Shown: positions 1 to 5,512 of the stretch, in pieces
How positions within the stretch are numbered: position 1 is the stretch's first letter
Layout of the letters: the number at the start of each line of letters is the position of its first letter
Source: Rubrivirga sp.
Lineage (GTDB): Bacteria > Bacteroidota > Rhodothermia > Rhodothermales > Rubricoccaceae
DNA: 6,552 bases
Assembly: GCA_012269805.1 (NCBI GenBank)
Contig: JAAXJP010000120.1
Coordinates: forward strand, 1-6,552
Direction of reading: 5' to 3'
Made by a program: the position numbers and the translations under genes
The notes under the pieces: model-generated
What the model was told of the DNA's origin: nothing
What the model saw: the letters and a program-made list of their open reading frames with translations, nothing else
Database searches by the model: none

Positions 1-3000
1 GCGCGGACCGGCTCGGCGAAGGCTGGGGAAAGGTCCCCGTTCGCCGGGGCCCCGCCCACCTCGGCGCCGAGGCCGACGGTGCCGGCGAGCGCCGGCGTCG
101 GCGCGAACTCGACGGCGATCCGGTCGGCCACGTCGAAGCCGGCCTCCTTGCGGAGCTGCTGGACGCGGTTGACGAACTCGCGCATGACGCCCTCGGCGCG
201 GAGCGCGTCGTCGAGCGTCGTATCGAGCGCGACGGTCACGACCCGCGTCGCGCCGCTCGGATCCACGAGGGTCTCCTGGCGGACGACGCGGCCCTCGACG
301 CCCTCGGAGACCACTTCGAGGTCGCCGGCCTCCAGCACCACGGAGCCGCTCGGGAGCAGGAGCTCCAGCGTCCCCTCCGCCTCGTAGCGCGTGACCGACG
401 CCGTGTCGAGGAGGCGGATGGCCGCGTTGGCCTCCTTCATCTGCGGCCCGAGCCGGCGGCCGAGCGCCTTGAAGTTCGGCTTCGCGCTCTTGACCACGAC
501 GCCCGAGTCGCCCGAGGCCGTCTCCAGCGCCTTGACGTTGACCTCGTCGAGGACCACGTCCTTCACGGACATCAGCACGTCCTCGTCGACGCCGCCGACG
601 CCGGTCACCACGAGCAGCGACGCGAGCGGCTGGCGGACGTTGATGCCGGCCTCGTTGCGGAGCGCGAGCGCGGCCGTCGTGACGGCGCGGGCGAGCGCCA
701 TCCGGCCCTCGAGCTCGGCGTCGTGCGCCATCACGTCGGGCGTCGGGTAGTCCTGGAGGTGGACCGAGTCGGAGCCGCCCAGCACGCCGTAGAGCCACTC
801 GGCCACGAACGGCGCGATCGGGGCCATCATCCGGGAGACGGCCTCGAGGCTCTCCCAGAGCGTGTCGTAGGCCGCGCGCTTGTCGGCGTCGTCGGCGCCC
901 TTCCAGAAGCGGCGGCGGCTTCGACGGAGCCACCAGTTCGAGAGGTCGTCGACGAACCCCTCGACGGCGCGGGCGGCGCGCGTCGGGTGGTAGGCGTCGA
1001 GCGCCTCGACGGCCTCCGAGACCGTCGACTGGAGGCGGCTCACGATCCACCGGTCGAGCTCGGTCCGCTCGGCGAGCGGGACCGCCTCGGCGGCCTCGCG
1101 GTCGTACCCGTCGAGCCCGGCGTAGGTCGCGAAAAAGCGGTACGTGTTGACGAGCGTCCCGAAAAACTTCCGCGTCGTCTCCTCGACCGCCTCGGTCGAG
1201 TACCGGAGGTCCTCCCACGGCGGGGACGCCGACATCATCGTCCAGCGGATCGGGTCGACGCCGTGGCGGTCGATCGCGGCGAACGGCTCGACGGCGTTGC
1301 CCTTCGACTTCGACATCTTCTCGCCGCTGGCGTCGAGGACGAGGCCGTTGACGACGACGTTCTTGTACGCCAGACGATCGTCGACGAGCGCGGCGATGGC
1401 GTGGAGCGTGTAGAACCACCCGCGTGTCTGGTCGACGCCCTCCGCGATAAAGTCGGCCGGGACGTTGGCCTCGAACCGCTCCTGGTTCTCGAACGGGTAG
1501 TGCCACTGCGCGAACGGCATGGCGCCCGAGTCGAACCAGACATCGAGGAGGTCGGGCACGCGGCGCATCGTGCCCCCCTGCCCGTCGGGCCACGTGATCT
1601 CGTCGACGTACGGGCGGTGGAGGTCGAGGCCGTCGTCGCCGAGGCGGGGGTTGAGGGCCTCGCGCGGGAAGCTCCCGCCAGCCTTCTCGCGCAGCTCCTC
1701 GACAGAGCCGATCACCTCGACGAGCTCTGGATCGCGGTCGCTCACCCAGATCGGCAAGGGCGTCCCCCAATACCGCATTCTAGAAATCGCCCAGTCGACG
1801 TTGTTCTCGAGCCACTGCCCGAACCGGCCGGTCCCGATGCCCTCGGGCTGCCAGTTGACCTGCTGGTTGAGCTCGACGAGCCGGTCCTTGACCTCGGTCG
1901 TCCGGATAAACCAGCTCTCGACCGGGTACTGCATCAGCGGCGTCCCCTTCCGCCAGTCGTGCGGGTAGTTGTGGACGTAGCTGTCCTCGCGGTAGAGGAG
2001 CCCGCGCGCACTGAGGTCGCGGATGATGGCGCGGTCGGCGTCCTTGAACCACAGCCCGCCGATCTGGGGGAAGTCGTCGCGGAAGCGGCCCTCGGCCGTG
2101 ACCGGGTTCAGGGTGGGGAAGCCGTACTTCTGGCCCGTCGCGAAGTCGTCCATGCCGAAGGCCGGCGCCGTGTGGACGATGCCCGTGCCGTCCTCGGTCG
2201 TGACGTAGCCGGCCGAGACGACGCGCCAGCCGTCGACGTCGACGGCCTCATCGCCGAGATCCCACATCGGCTCGTAGCGGAGCCCGACGAGGTCGGCGCC
2301 CGTCATCTCCTGGACCACCTCGTAGTCGCCCTTGAGGATCGACGACGCCTGGCTCTTGGCGACGATCAGGAACTCCTCCTCTGTCGACCCATCCGCCTGC
2401 TCCACCATCTGGCGGGCCTTGACGTAGTGGATCCGGTCGCCGACGACCATCGCCACGTTCGAGGGCACGGTCCACGGCGTGGTCGTCCACGCGAGCAGCG
2501 ACGTCCGGGGCTCCTCGACGAGCCGGGCGCGGACGACGACCGAGACGTCCTGGACCTCTTTGTATCCGAGCGAGACCTCGTGGCTCGACAGGACGGTCCC
2601 GTTGGCCGGGCTGTACCACTGGATCTTGTGGCCCTTCGAGAGGAGGCCCTTGTCCCAGATCCGCTTCAGCAGGTTCCAGACCGACTCGATGTAGTCGTTC
2701 TCGAACGTGACGTACGGGTGGTCGAGATCGACCCAGTAGCCCATCCGCTTGGTCAGGCTGTCCCAGAGGTCCTTGTAGCGGAGGACGGACTCGCGGCAGG
2801 CCGCGTTGTACTCGGCGACGCCGTAGTCCTCGACGGCGTGGCGGCCCTCCAGCCCGAGCTCCTTCTCGACCTCGATCTCGACCGGGAGCCCGTGCGTGTC
2901 CCACCCCGCCTTCCGATCGACGCGGAAGCCCCGCATCGTCTTGTAGCGGCAGAACAGGTCCTTGATGGTCCGGGCCATCACGTGGTGGATGCCCGGCTTT

Positions 3001-3158
3001 CCGTTGGCGGTCGGCGGCCCCTCGTAGAACACGAAGTGGGGCGCGCCCTCGCGGATCTCGAGGGACTGGCGGAACGTGTCCTCGGCCTCCCAGCGGGCCA
3101 GGACCTCCTCCTCGACGGCGACGGGGTCGAAGCGGTCGACCTCGGGGTAGCGGGGCAT
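1..3158 (-). CDS. ileS: Isoleucyl-tRNA synthetase, type 2 (IleRS2), C-terminal end cut off by the window
   Basis: Cytoplasmic class I aminoacyl-tRNA synthetase that charges tRNA-Ile with isoleucine using ATP. I translated 1052 codons with no stop or frameshift. Landmarks in order: nucleotide-binding signature region PPTANGKPGIHHVMAR (residues 48-63), where the usual HIGH is GIHH; CP1 editing domain with threonine-rich WTTTPWTVPSN (224-234) and GTGIVHTAPAFGMDD (324-338), whose Asp pair matches the editing-site aspartates; DWAISRMRYWGTPLPIW (455-471); VWFDSG (540-545); KMSKSKGN (614-621); then the helical anticodon-binding domain from LDRWIVSRL (about 700) with INVRQPL and RLGPQMK. The APAFG form and GIHH fit the long Bacteroidota/eukaryote-like type 2 enzymes, usually somewhat longer than 1050 residues, so only a short tail should be missing. 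The start is the only possible one: an in-frame TAG lies 11 codons upstream. No Shine-Dalgarno is visible. In many Bacteroidota a dksA-like gene and lspA follow; they would lie to the left. Confidence 0.97.
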   Translation of the reverse strand, partial: MPRYPEVDRFDPVAVEEEVLARWEAEDTFRQSLEIREGAPHFVFYEGPPTANGKPGIHHVMARTIKDLFCRYKTMRGFRVDRKAGWDTHGLPVEIEVEKELGLEGRHAVEDYGVAEYNAACRESVLRYKDLWDSLTKRMGYWVDLDHPYVTFENDYIESVWNLLKRIWDKGLLSKGHKIQWYSPANGTVLSSHEVSLGYKEVQDVSVVVRARLVEEPRTSLLAWTTTPWTVPSNVAMVVGDRIHYVKARQMVEQADGSTEEEFLIVAKSQASSILKGDYEVVQEMTGADLVGLRYEPMWDLGDEAVDVDGWRVVSAGYVTTEDGTGIVHTAPAFGMDDFATGQKYGFPTLNPVTAEGRFRDDFPQIGGLWFKDADRAIIRDLSARGLLYREDSYVHNYPHDWRKGTPLMQYPVESWFIRTTEVKDRLVELNQQVNWQPEGIGTGRFGQWLENNVDWAISRMRYWGTPLPIWVSDRDPELVEVIGSVEELREKAGGSFPREALNPRLGDDGLDLHRPYVDEITWPDGQGGTMRRVPDLLDVWFDSGAMPFAQWHYPFENQERFEANVPADFIAEGVDQTRGWFYTLHAIAALVDDRLAYKNVVVNGLVLDASGEKMSKSKGNAVEPFAAIDRHGVDPIRWTMMSASPPWEDLRYSTEAVEETTRKFFGTLVNTYRFFATYAGLDGYDREAAEAVPLAERTELDRWIVSRLQSTVSEAVEALDAYHPTRAARAVEGFVDDLSNWWLRRSRRRFWKGADDADKRAAYDTLWESLEAVSRMMAPIAPFVAEWLYGVLGGSDSVHLQDYPTPDVMAHDAELEGRMALARAVTTAALALRNEAGINVRQPLASLLVVTGVGGVDEDVLMSVKDVVLDEVNVKALETASGDSGVVVKSAKPNFKALGRRLGPQMKEANAAIRLLDTASVTRYEAEGTLELLLPSGSVVLEAGDLEVVSEGVEGRVVRQETLVDPSGATRVVTVALDTTLDDALRAEGVMREFVNRVQQLRKEAGFDVADRIAVEFAPTPALAGTVGLGAEVGGAPANGDLSPAFAEPVR

Positions 3159-3184
3159 GTCGGACGTGCGGATCTCGGGGCCGG

Positions 3185-3192
3185 GAAGCTAC
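3185..3192 (-). promoter_or_regulatory. Possible promoter element upstream of ileS (GTAGCTTC)
   Basis: The minus strand reads GTAGCTTC, 26 bases before the ileS start, in a gap otherwise almost all G and C. The same 8-mer lies upstream of the lyase. It partly resembles the Bacteroidota -7 element TAnnTTTG (TAGCTTCC here, two mismatches). I find no matching TTG near -33. It could be chance. Confidence 0.2.
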
Positions 3193-3245
3193 CCCGCTCC
3201 CCCACCGGCCGACATGAAGCGCGGCCCGATTCCCCACCGTCGGCT

Positions 3246-3289
3246 GGGCCCGCCTCGGCGCCGAGGCGGACCCGACCGACGGGGTCGGG
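3246..3289 (-). terminator. Overlapping GC-rich hairpins after the alginate lyase, possible terminator
   Basis: Between the lyase stop and ileS there is a perfect 20-base palindrome at 3250-3269 (core TCGGCGCCGA), extended by a GGG/CCC arm after one mismatch to 3246-3273. A second hairpin at 3271-3289 has a 7-bp stem (CCCGACC/GGTCGGG) with a 5-base loop. The two share bases 3271-3273, so they cannot both form completely. The place, 30-75 bases past the lyase stop, fits a terminator, but there is no T-run, so a standard intrinsic terminator is not shown. A role as a protein-binding palindrome or as ileS leader structure is also possible. Confidence 0.35.
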
Positions 3290-3321
3290 CGGGCTCGCGC
3301 GAGGCCCAGGAGAGCCAAGGG

Positions 3322-4380
3322 TCAGTCTGCGCCCGGCGGGGTGCCAGCTCCCACGGTCGCCGACCTGAACCACACCTCCGTGTAGGCCCCGTGCTCGTAC
3401 TGCATGTCGATGTCTCCGCCGTACGACTCCGCACCCGCATTCCAGACGATGTTGTCCTCGGGCAGCTTCGCGTTCGTCTGGTTGTACGCCCCCTGCTTGA
3501 AGTACATCAGCTCGCCCGCGTACGCGTCCTCGCGCTCCACGCCGTCTCGACCGATCGGGCCGAACAGCCCTCTCGTCTGCGCGGGGATGTCCGCCCTCGT
3601 CGGGTACTCGGATTGGATCAGGCTCTTGGCGAACCGGACCGTGTCGCGGCCCGCGCTCGCGAAGGTCAGGTACATGACGCCCTCATACACGTTGACCTCG
3701 TAGCTGAACTCTCGGCCCAGCTCGATTCCGTCCGCGGGCTCCTCCGGGTACTCTGCCGGGCCCGACCCCACGACGGACATGTCGTGCCCCCAAACCGCCG
3801 ACGAGTAGTCCCACCGCCCGGAGTTGTCGTCGCCCTCCGGGTTGATCTCGTAGTTCCAGAAGACAGACCCGTTCGTGTGGCCCGGAAACTTCTTGTAGAA
3901 GATCTTCAGGGGCTCATTCTCGTGGCCCTCTCCGCTGTGAATCTGCCCGACGACCGTCGAGTACGACGCCGCGACCCTCGCGTCCCCCGACGTCGAGACG
4001 TGCATGACCTTGAGGGTGCCGGTCAGTCTCCCCCCTGTCTCGGGCACCCACTCCCCTTCTTGGTGCAGCTCCGTCCGCGTGTTGTTCGAGTTCGCTGACG
4101 TGACGCCCGAGTTCGGCGTTTTGTAGACGACCCAATCCCCCTCGTCGTCCTGGACGTCATAGAAAAACGACTCGTGCTCGTACCCGACCAGCGCGTCGAC
4201 CGTGACCCCGTTGCCCAGCATGATCTTGAACTCGTCCATAAACGGGATCACGTCGCTCGGATACCGATCGCCCCCTCTCGTGACGGAGTCTGTACTCAGA
4301 CACCCCCCCAAGAGCACGAGGGCCCCCGTCATCAACATCAACCAGACTCGCGACGACGACGTGACAGGCTGAATGCTCAT
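3322..4380 (-). CDS. Alginate lyase, polysaccharide lyase family 7, predicted lipoprotein
   Basis: 352-residue secreted enzyme predicted to cut alginate (mannuronate/guluronate polymer of brown algae) by beta-elimination. The three PL7 signature blocks are present: TRTELH (101-106), QIH (146-148) and YFKQGAYNQ (293-301), supplying the expected Arg102, Gln146, His148 and Tyr299 of the active cleft. In PL7 the QIH form is usually linked to preference for guluronate-containing stretches, QVH to polymannuronate; applying this here is inference. Residues 1-26 form a lipoprotein signal with Cys27 in LLGGC. A short linker leads into a single catalytic domain from about residue 40; no carbohydrate-binding module follows. 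An in-frame ATG at 4494 would add 38 residues of low-complexity sequence ahead of the signal peptide, so I chose 4380. No Shine-Dalgarno. G+C is clearly lower than the neighbours. No susC/susD, sulfatase or other lyase is in view. Confidence 0.95.
   Translation of the reverse strand: MSIQPVTSSSRVWLMLMTGALVLLGGCLSTDSVTRGGDRYPSDVIPFMDEFKIMLGNGVTVDALVGYEHESFFYDVQDDEGDWVVYKTPNSGVTSANSNNTRTELHQEGEWVPETGGRLTGTLKVMHVSTSGDARVAASYSTVVGQIHSGEGHENEPLKIFYKKFPGHTNGSVFWNYEINPEGDDNSGRWDYSSAVWGHDMSVVGSGPAEYPEEPADGIELGREFSYEVNVYEGVMYLTFASAGRDTVRFAKSLIQSEYPTRADIPAQTRGLFGPIGRDGVEREDAYAGELMYFKQGAYNQTNAKLPEDNIVWNAGAESYGGDIDMQYEHGAYTEVWFRSATVGAGTPPGAD
4300..4380 (-). other. Lipoprotein signal peptide with lipobox of the alginate lyase
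   Basis: The first 27 codons encode a short n-region with Arg11, a hydrophobic stretch (VWLMLMTGALVLL, 12-24) and the lipobox LGGC ending at Cys27 (codon 4300-4302). Signal peptidase II would cleave before Cys27, leaving a lipid-anchored enzyme on the cell envelope. The following residues (LSTDS) do not clearly match the acidic surface-export signal described in Bacteroidota, so whether it faces the periplasm or the outside cannot be told. Confidence 0.85.
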
Positions 4381-4416
4381 GGTGCGAGTGTCTGAGTCGG
4401 GGGCGGGGCGGCGAGC

Positions 4417-4425
4417 CGAAGCTAC
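4417..4425 (-). promoter_or_regulatory. Possible promoter element upstream of the alginate lyase (GTAGCTTCG)
   Basis: The minus strand reads GTAGCTTCG about 36 bases before the lyase start. TAGCTTCG differs from the Bacteroidota -7 consensus TAnnTTTG at one base, and the distance to the ATG suits a short leader. No clear TTG at -33 was found. The 8-mer GTAGCTTC is also present upstream of ileS. Confidence 0.25.
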
Positions 4426-4519
4426 GGAGCGGCGTCCCCCGTGCCGGTCGTCTCCCTGGCCGACGCCGCCCGCCTCGGGCAGACGACCGACCACCCCGAG
4501 CGGCGTCCCAGCCGGGCGA

Positions 4520-4559
4520 GGCGGAGGCCCACCGGCTCCCGCTCGCCGGGACCTCCGCC
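4520..4559 (-). terminator. Two-tier hairpin after the purine nucleoside phosphorylase, possible terminator
   Basis: An 8-bp outer stem (4520-4527 with 4552-4559, GGCGGAGG/CCTCCGCC) encloses a 5-bp inner stem (4532-4536 with 4545-4549, CCGGC/GCCGG) and an 8-base loop. It starts 50 bases past the phosphorylase stop, between that gene and the lyase. There is no T-run, so termination would need Rho or another factor. It would separate the lyase from the upstream housekeeping transcript. The rest of the 229-base gap (4381-4609) shows no credible gene. Confidence 0.35.
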
Positions 4560-4584
4560 GTGCGGCGGGCCCCGAATGGACGGG

Positions 4585-4594
4585 TCGGCGCCGA
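4585..4594. repeat. Intergenic copy of the palindrome TCGGCGCCGA
   Basis: This decamer palindrome lies 16-25 bases past the phosphorylase stop. The same decamer forms the centre of the larger palindrome at 3250-3269, again just downstream of a gene. The match between the two intergenic copies continues rightward through GGCGG (15 identical bases, 4585-4599 and 3255-3269). Two more copies lie inside ileS (61-70) and the phosphorylase (4812-4821), where Gly-Ala codons explain them. Confidence 0.5.
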
Positions 4595-4609
4595 GGCGGC
4601 CCCGGCCGG

Positions 4610-5446
4610 CTACGCCAGTGAGGCGACGACGTCGCCCATCAGCGTCGTCAGCTTCGGCTCGGCCTCGGCGGCCGCCGCGAGGACGTCCTCGATCGAGACC
4701 GGCTCGAGCGCGTCCGGGAAGCACTCGTCCGTCACGACCGAGATCGCCATGCACCGGAGCCCCTGGTGCCGCGCGACGATGACCTCGGGGACCGTGCTCA
4801 TCCCCACCACGTCGGCGCCGATGCCGCGGAGGAAGCGGTACTCGGCGCGCGTCTCGAGGTTGGGCCCGACGACGGCGACGTAGACGCCCTGCTGGAGCCG
4901 GATGCCCCGCTCCAAGGCCGCCGTCTCGGCCGTCGCGCGGAGGTCGCGGTCGTACGGCTCCGACATGTCGGGGAAGCGCGGGCCCCACTCGTCCACGTTC
5001 GGCCCCGTCAGCGGGTTGGCGCCCTGGAGGTTGATGTGGTCCGTCGTCAGCATGAGGTCGCCGCGGCGGTAGAGCGGGTTCATCCCGCCGGCGGCGTTCG
5101 AGATCAGGAGCGCCTCGACGCCGAGGGCGGCCATCGCGCGAACCGGCAGGGTGATCTGCCACGCGCTGTAGCCCTCGTAGAGGTGGAACCGGCCCTGCAT
5201 CGCGAGGACCTCCACGCCGCGGAGCGTCCCGGCGATCAGCCGGCCGTCGTGGCTCTCGACCGTAGAGAGCGGGAAGTGGCGGATCTCGTCGTAGGGGACC
5301 GTCTCACGGGCCTCGATCTCCTCGGCCAGCTTGCCCAGCCCGGTCCCGAGGATGATCCCGACGCGGGCCGTGTCGCCCACGCGCTGGCGGAGGCTGTCGG
5401 CGGCCTCCTGGACCTGGGCGCGGGCGGTGTCGATGTCGGGCGTCAT
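4610..5446 (-). CDS. punA: Purine nucleoside phosphorylase, trimeric PNP/MTAP family
   Basis: Cytoplasmic purine-salvage enzyme that splits purine (deoxy)nucleosides with phosphate into free base and (deoxy)ribose-1-phosphate. The 278 residues carry the family blocks in order: phosphate loop ILGTGLGKL (32-40), STVESHDGRLIAG (61-73), MQGRFHLYEGY (83-93), SNAAGGM (116-122), DHIN (136-139), and GPNLETRAEYRFLRGIGADV (194-213) leading into GMSTVPEVIVARH. Glu199 matches the purine-binding glutamate (Glu201 of human PNP). The position of human Asn243 is Asp240 here, in VVTDEC, as in the adenine-accepting relative MTA phosphorylase, so 6-oxopurine preference cannot be assumed. Length is normal for the trimeric class. 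divIVA ends 66 bases upstream on the same strand and may be cotranscribed. No Shine-Dalgarno is visible. Gene naming varies (punA, pupG, deoD-like); the symbol is a family label. Confidence 0.95.
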   Translation of the reverse strand: MTPDIDTARAQVQEAADSLRQRVGDTARVGIILGTGLGKLAEEIEARETVPYDEIRHFPLSTVESHDGRLIAGTLRGVEVLAMQGRFHLYEGYSAWQITLPVRAMAALGVEALLISNAAGGMNPLYRRGDLMLTTDHINLQGANPLTGPNVDEWGPRFPDMSEPYDRDLRATAETAALERGIRLQQGVYVAVVGPNLETRAEYRFLRGIGADVVGMSTVPEVIVARHQGLRCMAISVVTDECFPDALEPVSIEDVLAAAAEAEPKLTTLMGDVVASLA

Positions 5447-5484
5447 GGGGCGTCGGGCAGAGATCGTGGGGACGGGAGTCGCGC

Positions 5485-5495
5485 CAAGATCCTAC
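5485..5495 (-). promoter_or_regulatory. Possible promoter element upstream of the phosphorylase (GTAGGATCTTG)
   Basis: In the 66-base gap after divIVA the minus strand reads GTAGGATCTTG, ending 38 bases before the phosphorylase ATG. It is the only moderately AT-containing stretch in the gap and shares GTAG...CTT with the elements upstream of ileS and the lyase. Spacing inside the motif differs, and no -33 TTG is seen. It may be an internal promoter or chance. Confidence 0.15.
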
Positions 5496-5512
5496 GCTCG
5501 ACGCCGCGCGCC

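Noticed and set aside
2248..3318. A 356-codon minus-strand frame overlapping ileS in another phase
   Set aside because: The product is Arg/Gly/Pro-rich without motifs, and it covers the region encoding the IleRS catalytic and editing blocks.
3159..3321. T-box or other amino-acid-responsive leader for ileS
   Set aside because: The 163-base gap lacks the conserved T-box sequence and a terminator/antiterminator pair with a T-run, and T-boxes belong mainly to Firmicutes-type genomes. Only generic GC-rich hairpins are seen.
723..3368. An 881-codon open frame on the plus strand
   Set aside because: It is antisense to ileS over nearly its whole length. Its product is an Arg/Val/Asp/Leu-rich string with no recognisable domain, as expected when a very GC-rich gene is read on the opposite strand. 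The ileS translation has all family motifs.
3157..4098. A 313-codon plus-strand frame opposite the alginate lyase
   Set aside because: Low-complexity Arg/Val-rich product. The opposite strand encodes a PL7 protein with all three signature blocks.
4381..4494. A 38-residue upstream extension of the alginate lyase from an ATG at 4494
   Set aside because: It would place a Gly/Arg/Pro-rich segment ahead of the signal peptide and lipobox, which must be near the N-terminus to work. The base pattern there is that of the gap.
4422..5162. A 246-codon minus-strand frame overlapping the phosphorylase and the gap after it
   Set aside because: Its product is almost pure Arg/Gly/Pro/Asp without a domain. 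The overlapping phosphorylase frame has clear family motifs.
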